Shown: positions 11,962 through 24,579 of the stretch, in pieces
Layout: every line of letters starts with the position of its first letter
Numbering within the stretch: position 1 is the first letter of the stretch
NCBI GenBank assembly: GCA_007449985.2
Contig: VIIQ02000827.1
Span: 558,001-622,000, forward strand
Source: Desmodesmus armatus
Lineage: Eukaryota > Chlorophyta > Chlorophyceae > Sphaeropleales > Scenedesmaceae
Direction: 5' to 3'
Length of the DNA: 64,000 nucleotides
Notes under the pieces: model-generated
Databases searched by the model: none
The model's input: only the letters and a program-made list of their open reading frames with translations
Told to the model about the DNA's origin: nothing
Program-made: the position numbers and the translations under genes

Positions 11962-14677
11962 GTGAGGTCTGGGGGTAGTTGCGGGTGTGCGCAGCTGGGT
12001 ACGTGTGTGTGACTTGCAACAATTTGTGAAGGTGTTGTGTAGGCAGTAGCAGTGCAAATGGCTATGTGGGTGGTATGTGTCTGTCCAGCATTTGTTGCAG
12101 GTGGGTTGCAAGTGCTCACAAGTGTAGTGGGGAGGGCATAGCGGGCTGTGACTTTGCAGCCTGTGCATGTGGGGCTCCCATGTGCCTTCCAACCTGGAGA
12201 GTCAATGGTCAAGTGGAATGCAGCAACAGCGTGTTGGGCCTTGGTGCCCCGTGTGTTAGCTGTGGTGTGCGGTGGCTTGAGCCAACAGCAGCGATCCCTG
12301 CTGCTGGTTGCAGCTGGTAATGGTGTGTGGTGTGCAGATGGGTGTGAGTGTACATAGCTGGTGTTGAAGGGTACAGGTTTGGTTTGCGGCACCCAGTGGG
12401 CCGCTCTCATGATTGTGTGGACATAGGAATAGTGGTGGCAGCGACCCATAGATGTCTATCTGAGGGTGGGAATCAGCATTTCAGCAGGGTCAGCTTGCAC
12501 AGTAGTCAGCTTGCCTGTTGGAAAGCGTGTGTGCGCACATGCATTTGCGTGCAAAGGAGTGATTTGAGTATGTGGTCGTTTGGTTGTGAAATGCTGTTTG
12601 AAATTGGCGTCGGAGCCCGTGGCAGTGTTCTTTTAGTGTTGGAGCCCAAGTTGCTGTTGCTCCTCTCACCCAAACAGGTGAACAATTGAATCGCTGCTGC
12701 ATGGCACACCGGTGCAGCTGGCCAACCCCAACAGCTGTGTGCACAACAGCCCTCATGAAGGCGTGGCGGCACTGCTTGCATGGCGCTGTCGGGGCACATA
12801 CATAATTGATACGTGCTCACTGAGCAGATCTTGTGACAGATCGCCCATGTGGCAATGTGTGGGGCTGTGCTCGTGATGCCTCCAACGCTTTGGACGTTTG
12901 CAGCAAGGGTAATCTGGTGTTGTGGGGACTGTTCACTGATGTACTTGATATGCCACCTGTGAGGTGTGACTGTATTACAAGGCTTTGTTCTTGATTCACT
13001 GCTGAAGCTGCCATACAGTCTGCCACTGGGTGCTCATGTGTGGCCAGGGTTCTCACCATTTTGGTTACATCAAGGCACCTGAATTGGAACACCACTGTTA
13101 TCAATTGTAGAGTAAACCAAACCACACACTCTAGCACACCAGTACAGCCACTCGCAGTGGTCAACCACTTGGACCCTGCCCCACCACACACATCAGCCAG
13201 ATGTCTGGCCATCGCTGGCACTCCTGCAATTTTTGAGGAGACCCCTTTTGCCACTTGCCAACACTAAGCAGTGGACCAAGTCTACCACACATGCTGCCCC
13301 CGGATCTTGGTCTACCAGCACGTGCCATAAAGTAGCCTCAAGAGATGCTGTCTTTATTGGGGTCCCATCACTTCACCCGAGCGTGACATGAAACGTGGAG
13401 GAGAAAGGAATGGTAGGAATAGTGCAAGAAGGAAACACCCTCAGGTGTGGCACAGCCCGGCCCTATGAGGCGGCCTGTTGTTTGGAACAACGCCAGGGCG
13501 GCACACTCACACGACAGTGAAATATAAAACAACTCCAGGCCATCATCTAACCCCCTCATCTTGAACGGTCGCCGTAACATGCGGCACAAACACCATTCCA
13601 TACAACAGACGCTGCCTTGCAACACTGCGGCACTCTGTTGTGTATCAACTCCCGACACAGCAGCACAGTGCAACAGGTTGCGAGCTGAGCCAACATACCA
13701 AACACATTGGACACATGTGAAAATACAGGTCCCTTCTCTTCGGCACACACACACAGAGTCTCTATATCTACCCCCACAACCACTGCAGGGGCTGAATGCA
13801 GGCCACCTGCCAGGACAGTCTGGGACAGAGCCCCTGGGATCACTGCAGAAGCTTCTGTCTGCACTTCCAGCAGCTAGGCTGGGTCGGTAGCACCACCGCT
13901 GCACACTGGATGGCCTCCACTGCTTGCACCAGCTCTCCTCCACTCAGCTGTTGGCACAAGATAGGTACACAGCAGCGACAGGCTGCTGCACTGCTCAGAC
14001 GCGGTGCATGTGTGCACGGCATCCGCAATTGTAGCCCTATTGCGTGCAAAATATCCGCACGAGAAAAAACATTGGCGCGGCCAAGCCTTGCTGCCTGCTG
14101 GTGCCGTCACAGCGACAGAGTCTGTCCCTCACGCTCAAGGAGCCTGTCTGTCTGGCTGTGCAACGGGAGTGACACAGAAAACAAAAACCTGATGGTCTGC
14201 AGTGTCATTGAGTGACCAAATAGGTTGCACTGCCAGCAAGGCACTGCTGCACCAAGGTGTGCACCTGACATTGACACAAGCAGCTCAAGAAACAAAACCA
14301 CCCTGTCCTGCCCCTGTGTGGAATCCCTACTACAAAGGGCTGCAGCTCTGTTTGCAAAGCACATGCTGCACGGTGGCGCTGTATGGCCCATGGGGTTGGC
14401 CGGTGCAATTGCTTGCCAGCTGCCAAAACTGCAAACTGGGCCCCGGTTGGTCAATGCAAGCTGTCAAAAACTGCAGACTGGATCCTACAAGGACGCTTTG
14501 GTAGCCCCTCGTGCGCAGGACACATCCCGCGTGATGGTGCTGGGGTAAAGCAAGGAACTGGTACATCTGTTGAATGCTTGGGTTTGTCAAGATATGCTGA
14601 GCTGTTTCCTACAATCCTGGCAACAGACTGAACCGGCCTGTGCCGCTTCTCAGCACCGCTGCGTCCCAGCAGCCTGC
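11962..14677. other. Convergent 3' intergenic region
   Basis: This 2.7-kb stretch lies between the 3' ends of the plus-strand K+/H+ exchange-related gene and the minus-strand PP2C gene, so it should contain both 3' UTRs. The open frames present have no recognisable motif and no consistent splice phases. No RNA gene was noticed. Confidence 0.5.
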
Positions 14678-17600
14678 TCAGACAGGCATTGCATTGCTGC
14701 TGGTGCTATCCATACCGCTTCCTGCAGCAGCAGAGGGCTGTTGCGTGGGCACGCTGCTGCCACCGTCCGCGCTGCTGCTGGCCCCAGCAAACGACTGCTG
14801 CTGGGAGGGTGTGCGCTTGAACAGCCTGCTGTTGCTGCGCGGCACCGCAATCCCGCGGCTGTGCAGCAGCAGTGTCACCACGCTGATGTTGTCGCTGCTG
14901 CCGCACTTCTGTGCGCGCTCAACCAGCGCACGGGAGGCAGCGGCCGCATCCTTCGTGTCGACCAGCACACGGCGTGCTACAGTCACAGCCTCGCTGCTGC
15001 TGACCGTGTCCCACAGCCCGTCTGTTGCCACGATGACGAAGTCGTCCTGGCGCTGCAGCTGCACAGTCACGGTCTCTGCTGTGGCAATCAGTGCGCGCTT
15101 GCTGGGGTCGCGCTTGAGGTGTGCAGACCCTATGGCACGAGCCACTGCCAGCTCACTGTATAGGTACCCGTCGGGCGTGATCTCTGCATCGGGGTCATCA
15201 GACATGATGCGCTTAGCCTCGATCGCGCACGCAGGCTTGTGGTCGCGCGTCAGCTGCTTGGCTGCCGAGCCGCGCGCCAGCACAGCACGGGAGTCACCGA
15301 CGTGCGCCACGTGCAGCTTGTCGTCAATCATCAGCACTGCGCACAGGGTGCTGCCTGCTGCTGCTGTGCTGGTGCCGTCTGTGTAGCTGGCGAGCAGCTG
15401 CCGCTCTGCATCCTCGACAGCCTGTCCCAGCACGCTCAGTGGTGAGTCAGTGATGGCGTCTGGCCCAGCCGCCAGCAGTGCCCCCTTGACGTGTTCTGCA
15501 AGGAACTCCGCCACCTGGTGCCCACCGTGGCCGTCGTACACCTGCAGCACGAACAGCGCAAAGTTTTAGCGTGTTGGTGGAGATTACATTTGGTGACAGC
15601 GACAACCTCGATGGCGAGCTTTGTGTGCGTGAATAGCTGCCGCAGCAGCAGCCGCAGGCAACACGTGTGCACTTGGAGAGAGCGAACAACCGCCACCATG
15701 AAAGCTGGTTTAGAAGCCATGTATCGCACGTGACTTACGCTGAATAGTCCTGCGCGCTCTGATGGCGGGAATGCGGCGTGGCCGGTGAGGTCGATGGCCA
15801 CAGTGCGATCCTCCTGGTAGGAGCGGAGGTTTTGCTCGCTCTGGGCTGAGAAGCTCCACCCGCTGGCCCTCCAGAACTCAGGCTGCCGCTGCTGCTGCTC
15901 CGGCTGCTCCGGTTTGTTGGCAGCCTGGGGCAAAGATGGAAAGGCAGGCGACACAGAAGGTGTCTGTCAGTTTGTGTGCGTGCGTGTGCAGTCATGTGTG
16001 TGCATGCATTGCAAGTGTGAGCATGGGTGCATGTGCTGGGGTGTGTAAGCAGGCAAAAAGGGCACAGGATGGTGGTTCGTGCGTCTCCAGGGAACTCACG
16101 TGCAGACCGCTGCAGCTCCAGGGCTGGAGTGGAACAGGAAGAGTAGCAGACTTCATTGTTCCTGAAGCCCATGAGCGCCCCCAGGGACCCCCCCTCTTCC
16201 CCTTCACCATGCCCCTCCACCGCCCCCCCCCCCCCCCCCACACACACACATCATTCCTTGCAGCAGTAAGACCGCACAACCTGCCAAAAAGTCGTGCACC
16301 TTACAGCATCCTGGCAAAGTCAAGCACTGCAGGTCTGACACACCTGAATGAGGTCACCAACTGAAGCATAGGTGCTATCAAGCATGGGCTCCTGCTGCTG
16401 CTGCTGCTGCTGCACAGCCGGGCTGCTGCCTGTGACCACCACACCAACTGTACCAGCAGGCTCCTGCTGCTGCTGGTTGGACACAGCCTGCTGCTCCTGT
16501 TGCTGCTGCTGGGGGGCGGTGGGCATGTGTGCCTCAGTGTCAACGTCCAGGTGCAGCTGCTGCACAGAGGATGCACCCTGCAGGGAGAGCCATTGTTGCT
16601 GTTGCTGTGGCTCACTGTCATCTGCTGCAAGACTCGCTGCTGCTGGGAGTGCCTGCAGCGCTGCTGGTGCAGCAGCTATCTCAGCCTGCTTGCTAATGGC
16701 ACAGCAGGAGCCTCCACAGTTGCTGCTGACACAGCTTGACGTGGTGCTGAAAGCACTCAGCATGCTGTCAGGCGAGGCTGAGCTGTGGATGATCGAAGGG
16801 ATGGATGCAAATGCAGTGTGACCGCTGTCACTACTGGCCCTACTGCTGCTGCTGCCACCCCTGCTGGGGCTCCTGTCTCCCTGCTCAACCATTGGGCTGC
16901 CCTGGTGGCTGCTGCTGCTGTGGCTGCTGACCACAAGGGTAAGGCCTGGGGCTACCAACACACCGGCCTCTCCATCGTTGTGGCTTTGGAGGGCTGTGCT
17001 GGTGTTGCTGCTGCTGTGCTGGGCCTGCTTCTGCCCTGCCTCCGCGCACGGGGCCTTGACCGCTGCATCCGATGCAAAGTTTGTGCTGTCAGATCGACCA
17101 CTGCTGAGTGGTGCTGAGAGGCTGAGAGCTGCAGCAGTGCGGCTACCGCTGCTGCAATCATCTCCAATGGTGCTGGCAGGTGGTGGCTGCAGGAAACCAG
17201 CAGGGATGAGGCTGCCGCTGCTTTGCAGGCTCAGCAGGCGGTTGCGCAGGGAGGTGGTGCCCTTGCTTGCAGCACTACTAGTACCCTCGCACCCAGCTGC
17301 TTTTGGTGTCCTGCCACGGGACCGCCTTGAGAGGCATCCTGACATGCACGATGCGGATGTGCTGGCCCTGCTTTTGCTGCTGCTGCCCTGCATGCTGCTG
17401 CCAATCTTCTCCCCCTTGCTGCTGCTCTTGCATGCTGCTGAGGAGGCATCCGGAGAGGCAGGCCCCTGGTGACGAGCACAGGGAGTGTTCTTTCTTCTTG
17501 CGTCGAACAATCTCCACTGCTGGGTTCTTCCACCACTCTTCCGTGCTCCAGTGCTGCTTTCTCCGGCCTTGGAGGCAGGCTGTGACTGGCATACCACACT

Positions 17601-17729
17601 GGACAGATGGCAGCGCTCATCGGTACTATTACTGTCCGGTATGTGTGCTGTGTTTTGATTGAGCTGCTCCGAAGTGCAATCGTCCTGGACGGCCAAAGTT
17701 CCCGCCCGAAAGCAGCACAACGTATGCAT
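14678..17729 (-). CDS. PP2C-type Ser/Thr protein phosphatase, long disordered N terminus
   Basis: The three-exon model is 17729-16344, 15924-15739 and 15541-14678; all joins are phase 0, giving about 811 residues. The C-terminal ~300 residues are a full PPM/PP2C domain: RSYQEDR (metal-binding Asp/Glu region), then VYDGHGGHQVAEF (DGHGG starts near residue 527), LHVAHVGDSRAVL, LTRDHKP, AVARAIGS, FVIVATDGLWD and SSDNISVVTLLL. The Mn/Mg-ligand aspartates are in place, so an active phosphatase is expected. The first ~460 residues are Ser/Gln-rich and disordered, with poly-Gln runs. The far N terminus (ATG at 17729) is the least certain part; a downstream Met could be used. The substrate cannot be inferred. 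The gene lies head to tail with the FkbM-type gene and convergent with the gene at 8163. Confidence 0.92.
16221..16250. repeat. Poly-C run with (CA)n
   Basis: An unbroken C run is followed by CACACACA in the intron between PP2C exons 1 and 2. It belongs to a set of long C/G homopolymers found in introns throughout the window. Confidence 0.85.
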
Positions 17730-18561
17730 GTTGCCCAGTGCTCAAAAGACAACCAACATAGTATTTTATGTCAATATCCTGTCAATGGTGTCAGCAGAAG
17801 CGACAGTGCTGAAGAAAGCGATTCTGTCGAGTTCTCTGTGTTTTCCCCTCGCAAGTTTGAGCCAAAAAAGAGACTGCTGCTTATGACCTGCGTGTTCATC
17901 ACAATGAATATGTTGTGTAGGGGCAGAGAGTGCGACTCAATAGACCGGAACGCAATACCTGCCTGCAGGGTCTACCACAACACCTTGCTTATCAATTAGT
18001 CAACTTGGCAAGTCAGCTTTCATGTTTGCTGTCCTGTAGTGTCTCACCAATCCAGCTGCCCAAACCAACGTCTGCACCCGCACCCCAGTCACCGTCAAAC
18101 AGCACCTGCTGGGAGGCAAACTTGGAAAGCCGTGCACTGTGCACTGACAAGCCACATGCCCGCGTGGGCCGCCTGAGGACGATCAGACATCTTTCACCTT
18201 CAGGGGACTGCTCTGACGGCTAAATTGTTTTGTGAGTGTATGCACAGCTCAGAAAGCACAAGGTACACAACCTGTCCTAGCCCATGAATTGCCTTGTGTA
18301 ACTCGATCAGACATAATGCACACAACATGATACATGATGCACCCAACCAGATACATGATGCACATGGGAGAAGGTCTCCCCCCCCGGCAGCAAGCAACCC
18401 CCAAACCAGAAAGGGCCCCTGGCACATGTACACAACATGTTCTCCAGGCTGTATACAGTCTACGTAGGCCTATGGGAACCCTTGAGCACGCTGCCTGGGA
18501 GCTGCCCTTTGAACAACACAACACAAATAGACACCTAGATACCGTGGACGGCGTCCACAAA
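17730..18561. other. Spacer between PP2C and the FkbM-type gene
   Basis: This stretch holds the presumed PP2C promoter/5' UTR and the 3' UTR of the FkbM-type gene (both on the minus strand). A short direct repeat (atacatgatgcac) occurs twice at about 18330-18363. No other feature is seen. Confidence 0.45.
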
Positions 18562-20551
18562 TCAATGCCTGTCCGGAACATAGTGAGGATCTTCCCGGAA
18601 CGGTGTCCTGCCTGACATCGCACAAGCGTCCGCAAGCTGCTCTTTCTCTGCGCATGCACTGGGCGCTCCTTCATCGCCACACCGACAGCGGTGGCTGATC
18701 AGGAACGCTGACCTCGCGCTTTCGTCAAGCTTCTCTGTAGCAGCCACTTCCCTCAAGTTGCTGCAGCTGCGGCCCCCCATGCCACGGGAGGTTTTGCTGC
18801 TGGACTCCTCGACAAACCACGAGTCGGTCAGGCTGCGTTGCAGAGGGAACACGCCAACAGCGGGGCCCTGCGCAGGAAGAGTGGAAGGCGCGCATGGCAG
18901 TTGGTGTGTGAACCGTACATGGCATGGTGTGTGAGCTGTGCATGGCATGCACACGTATACTGCGTCAGCACTGCATCGCATGGTTTCACGCTCGACATGC
19001 GCAACAGCCGCACAGGTGTGTAAGAGCGGGTGTGCCTGCATGTCATGACAGGGATTGTGTGATCATTGCAACTGGCCACTGGAGACGCCGCTCTGAAACC
19101 TAAGCAACCTCACCAGCAGTACCTCAAGGGGCTCTTGTAAATGTAGAAAAAAGAAAGGCAAAAGGTAAAGAAAGGACTTACAAAATGTGTCGGCTGTTCA
19201 AACAATGTGCTCTGGGATGTGGCTCCCATGTCAGTGAAATTCAAGGTATAACAACCGGCCGTCTCACCTTCACGTAGGGTGTGTAGCGCTGCTGCTTTGT
19301 TGCCCAGACGTGTGTGTTGACCTCAAAAGTGCTCCTGAAGCTTTTTGGATGCACCCGCTCTGGGATACCCTCGCTGATGAGCCCATAGGACAGCATCTCA
19401 CGGCATGGTTCATGCAGCCAGGTCACACCCACCTCCCTGCACGGGCAACAGAGCAAGATGACTCATCTCATCGAACTCATGAGCTTGATCAAGGGCACTA
19501 GTGTACTGTGGGCTTCTGCCAGTTGGCAGTGTGGTTGCGTAGGGTTGCCTTGCAGGGAGCAGCCTGCTGAACGTGAACGCGTCAGGCAAGGGGTGTTCAG
19601 CCATCGCAGTACAGCCTGCTAGTGTGTTGTGAAAAGAAAGTATGTGCTGATGGCCTGGAGGAAAAGGAAGCATGCACACTCACGTCATCTGCATGGAGTC
19701 AAACAAGTCAAACTTCAGGTTGGCTTCTGTGATGGCTTGTAGCTGGTGAAGGGGCTCCGAGTAAGTACTTAGCTGCGGGCAGCAACAACGACAGCATTGG
19801 CACCAGCAAAGAGCCAGGCACCTTGCGGCCATGGTGCAAACAGGTGCAGATGCTGTAATAGGTGCAGACAACTCAACCCAAGCCAGTATGGGGCACACTG
19901 GCCATCCCAGTTGAACTTGTCATGTCGTAGCTGCAACCTGCAACTCAGGCATGGGCATAACAGAAACATGCAGCCCAACCAACCACAAAACCATGCGCAC
20001 TTACAGGGCGTGTAAGATAGTTCATGTCTGAGACATGACCCAGGTTGAAGCCGGCCCTGACCAGCTGCAGCAGCATCTGAGGGTAGTGCACTGCTTGGCT
20101 GATACTGCAGGGCAGCAACACCAGCGGTATGACACAGCCAGACTTCAGACACTGTCACCTCAAGTTCTGGCTGCAACAATCACAGCAACTCACAGTAAAG
20201 GCCATGGCCCATGGCCTGATATTGAGCGCTTCAACGTGAGAATGACATGCATGGGTTGACCAAGCTCCGGTCCCTTCCTCCTCTTTTGCCAGATGCAGCA
20301 GCCCCAGTGGGCATGATGTCACGAACATCCGGCACATGGGCTGAGTAAACCCTGCCCTCGATGTAAGCCTCACTTACTTGTGCATCTCTGCAATGTGTGG
20401 TCCATACTCAAGCAGCACGTTGTCCACCAGCTGGCCCCCCAGCAGCTGTGCAGCACCTGCCAGGGCTTCTGGCTCATGGCCTTCCACATCCACCTTGAGG
20501 AGCACAACCTTGCTGTGGCGCCTTACGGGCTGCTGCTGCTTTTGTTTGCTG

Positions 20552-20584
<33 letters not shown>

Positions 20585-22060
20585 GTGGTGGTGGTGTTGC
20601 TCAGCAGTGGGAGCACAACTGCATCGAGTGTTTCAGCTGGCACGTTGTACTGCAGGGCGAGGCAACCAGCAAAGCAATGCAACAGGTGGGTGGGCTTGAC
20701 TAAAATTCCACTCAGCAGACCATGCTTACTTGTTGTGTGTCATCACGGCACGACCCTGTGAATGCATGCATGCATGCAGTTCTAGTTCTAGACGTGTGAG
20801 TTTTGACAGTTGGCGGCAACACACAACCAGTTTCTGACCCAGCAGCCTCCCATGTACGCCACAGCACTGCAAAAAGAAGAAGCACCCTCTTACAACAGCA
20901 GATACCTTGTGAAATGCGCCTCCTGAGCTGAGTGAGAGGTAGATGCTGCGGCCGCCAACACTTGCAGTGCCCCACATGCCCCTAGTTGGTGCCACAACAG
21001 TGACATTGCCAGCCGGAGGCTGCTGCGGTTCCTGCTGCTGCTGCTGCTGCTGTTGGGGCGCTTGGCGGCCGAGGAGGCTCCTGCCCCTTCGCTGCAGCTG
21101 GTGTGTTGTGTCTTGTGTCGGCGGTGCCTGCTGCTGCTGCTGCTTCAGCAGCTGCTGGATAGACGTGCTGTTCAAGCCAGCTGGCGCCACAAGGGCCGCC
21201 GGCCGCAGCTCTATCTGCAGAGGGCAACGTGAAGCCATGTTGTTTTGTTTGAGGGAAGGGAAAGAGTGAGCAAGCCACAGTGAACAAGCACCGCCACAGG
21301 TTCATTTGGGTACGGCAGGCAGGCTACCCTAATGCTGTCTGGCGCTGATGCCTTGCCGTGTATCACCTCGAAAGCGAAGGCGCATGTTACTACCCTAGCA
21401 CCATGCTGCCTGGTAGCACACCCATTGTTCAATTGCCAACTTACCTTGTGCTGCAGCTTATTGCGTGCAATGCTGTACTCCATGTAGGCCTGGAAAATCT
21501 TCACAGGCTCCCATGCTATCACCCTGCACGTAAACACAACACACATCACTCACTGGCAGAATAAATGGTGCCAGTGAAGGCTGAACTTGTGGATCAGCAG
21601 TTGACTCTGACCTTGCATGAAATCGGGGTTGCATGCGCCCTACAGCTGTGTGGTGTTGCTGGTACCCCGGCACACTGTCAACAAATTTTGGTATTTTTGA
21701 GTGATACAAGAGTACTAGTGATGCCCATGGACACACTGAGGCAATGCACTGTCTCAGGCCCCCTGGTCCCCCCGGTGCTCTGCCTCTTCCATTATCAGCT
21801 AGATACATACACACAAACACTTGCCAGCCGCCAGGTGTTCCCGAAGCAACACCATAATGATGGCTGCTCTTGTCACACTACCAAGCATGCCTCACTTGGG
21901 CACCTGGTGCTGCTGGTGCACATGCCAAATGCCCTCCTCCTCCCCTTCAACAAGTACACAATCCCCAAGACTGCTCACCTACAGCCCAACATGCCTGCCA
22001 GCAGTGAGTACCACCCAAAGCCAGCACCAACATCCAACATGAGGCCCTCCTCAGGCTCAC

Positions 22061-22095
<35 letters not shown>

Positions 22096-24174
22096 CCAGG
22101 GCCGGACGGTCCTGCACTCCCCTGATCCTGCTGCTTCGTGGCCTGCCCTGATGCATCTGCAACATCACAGTGCAGTACACATGTTGGGGAGTCAGTTCCA
22201 TTCGTACACATGTGCGGGGAGCCAGATGCACATAACCATTCGTTTGTATCCCCTGCAAGCCTGCCATAGATCTTCCTAATAGACACATTCAAAGGTCGCT
22301 CTAGGTGTGACTTCCACGTGTGCTGAGTCCATGAGTCCATGAGTGTTCTGAGCGCTTACCGTCAGTACTTGTGTCGCTGAGAGGGCCGCTGCTTCCTCCC
22401 ACAGCTGCCCCTTGCTGGCATGGACCATGCAGGACGTGGTAGGCTATGTGGCTCAACCGCAACTCCAGTGTGCTGAACCCTGAAAAGTCCCTGCTGGCCT
22501 CTATGTCATGCTGGGGGTCAGTGAAGGCCATGTAGAAGCGGGGCTCGAAGGCGGATTTCTTCGTCAGGACAGTGAGGTTGTGCTGTCGTAGGAATTCGAT
22601 GGGGCCAAAAGGCTCTTTCCTGCATATGTTGGTACAGGCAACGTGCGGTGCACAGCATGGCACAGCATGTCAGTATGGCACGGCAGCATACACTCAGGAC
22701 GGTACAGCATACTACTTGACGTGGCGCGTGAAGTCATTCGGGATTGCAAAGCACAAGATGGCATGCATCAATGCATTCAATGCATGCTCCCGAGCTCGGT
22801 GTGGGTTGAGCCTGCCTGGCGTCTGTAGCATTCAGTGCATGCAAAACACATGTCAGGTTTCAAGCATTCATCAAGGCGTTCTCGCTGCTTCATGTAAGAA
22901 GGTAGTGCCTGCCCACAAGCACAGCACGCTGTGCGACCACAGGTGTTTCAAGCTTGATTGAATCTTTGGCAAGGGCTGCACAGTGCGCCAATCGATGCAT
23001 GCAACCTGTGTCAGGGTTCAGACCATCATCACAGAGAATGTAGGAACATGGTGCCTGTTCAGGAGCACAGCACACTGTGGGCACGGTGCTCACCATGCGC
23101 TGCTGTGCTGGGCGCCTGACCAGGCTCCGCAGTCGCTGCAGTCGGTGCCAAGGTCACACAGGACTGTGCTGGGCAGGCCGCGTGTCATGTTGTGCAGGAA
23201 ACGGCCATCATCACAAACACCGTCCTTAGCCTGCGAACATGTATGGGAGGACTGGTCAGCGGTTGGGAAGGATGGAGGGTGGCTCACCAGGGTTGTGGGG
23301 AGGACTGCTGCTACACAGCTGAACAGCATGTCAGATGGCAGCGTGCTATCATATGTAGGGAGGCCCTGTAGGGGTTTGTCAGTGTAGGCCGTGGCCATGC
23401 TGTCTGAAGCTGCTGCTGCTGCTGCTGGTGCTGGTGCTGCTGCTGTGCTGCTGTGCTGCTGTGCTGCCTGCATGAGCAGCACCTGCATCCTGGTTTCCGT
23501 CTCACAACTTCGCTGCATCCCTGGTTGTGAAACTGTCCTTGCTGTTCCAACCGCGCTGCTGGCACAGCATTCTGACTCGAAGACTGACGGCAGCCAATGT
23601 TCACTCATGCGACCCCCAGCTATAGCAGCCCCACTGCCGCTGACCCTGTCCCTTGCCATACCGCTGCTGCTTGGACAGAACAGCCCCTACCTTGAAGCAG
23701 GTGTCTGTACATAACTCGTCCTTCCCCGCTGCTTGCGATACCCTGAAAGTGGCTGGAGCTGGAGCAGCAGCGGTATGCTGTGGCACAGCAGCCAGCCTGA
23801 CAATGCCATCCTGTTGCTGCTGCTGTTGTCGTGCCTGGCTGCTGCTGAGGAGTATGTACACTGTTGACAGCAGTCACAGCGACAACAACAAGCAGCTATG
23901 GCAGTGGATGTGTCTGTCAAGGACTACAACTGGCTGAGCCAAGTGGCACCATGCAACCAGCACGATCATTGCTTTGTGCAGCGGCCGCTAGTGCTTCACA
24001 CCTGAATTTCAGCCTTGCTACAAGCTCACCTATGCATCCTCCTATCAGCATGTACACCGCAGCTGCTGCTAGTGGGTGGCGCTGTAGCCAAGTGGGCTGC
24101 CAGGCTGCTCCCCCTGACCAGGACTGTCCCTTAGGTGCAGGGCCTAACCGCCGGCGCCTTGGTGAGCTTTCCAT
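18562..24174 (-). CDS. FkbM-family methyltransferase, type II membrane protein with Cys-rich motif
   Basis: The 13-exon model is 24174-24030, 23860-23691, 23230-23121, 22619-22360, 22156-21979, 21523-21445, 21214-20906, 20649-20378, 20104-20005, 19930-19878, 19767-19684, 19436-19268 and 18867-18562, about 744 residues. After a basic start (MESSPRRRR) comes one TM segment (~33-54), assembled across the exon 1/2 junction: a type II signal anchor suggesting a Golgi/secretory-lumen enzyme. A Cys-rich motif follows (CTDTCFK, KDGVCDDG, GTDCSDCG), a pattern I associate with algal secretory proteins. The methyltransferase core has the SAM-binding LMLDVGAGFGWYSLLAG (~267-283), VIAWEPVKIF and LLKVDVEGHEPEALAGA (~467-483), typical of Methyltransf_21/FkbM. 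Poly-Gln and poly-Ser linkers interrupt the core. The likely acceptor is a glycan or glycoprotein; this is inferred. The exon 10/11 junction is the least certain. Confidence 0.85.
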
Positions 24175-24579
24175 GCTGTTTGAGGCTACTCTACAGACGG
24201 CAAGCTGGTGTAGAGAGCTGCATAGCCATGCTGCTCCTTGACATGCTTGGTAGGTAGCTATGCTGCTGTTTGCCAAAAAGGCACCAGATGGGCACGTATA
24301 CCACCCCAAGAGAATTATAGTTTGCTGCTAATACAAAATAAGAGACTAAAGAGGCTCAAAGACGTTTTCACTCTCGGACTTCCCGCCAAGCAGCACAGCA
24401 ATACGGACAGCAGGAGGCTTATTGTTGCGAATTGACTTACGTTCAAAACGTGTATGCCAATGCGACGCTTGTCGGAACAGGCTGGCACCGAAGTAACAAG
24501 GTCTTGAAGGCATTTTCCCTGTGCTTCAAAAGCGGAGATCGTTGCCTCCAAGGAACGTGGATCACTAAAACGGTGCAAG
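24175..24579. promoter_or_regulatory. Divergent promoter region, FkbM-type gene and DiT1
   Basis: This 405-bp stretch lies between the start codons of the minus-strand FkbM-type gene and the plus-strand DiT1 gene. An AT-richer segment near 24310-24360 may belong to the core promoters. No element is defined well enough to name. Confidence 0.45.

Noticed and set aside
15735..16364. Open frames on both strands in the PP2C intron
   Set aside because: The intron between exons 1 and 2 is bounded by clear GT/AG sites that keep the PP2C frame; the frames come from CA/GT repeats.
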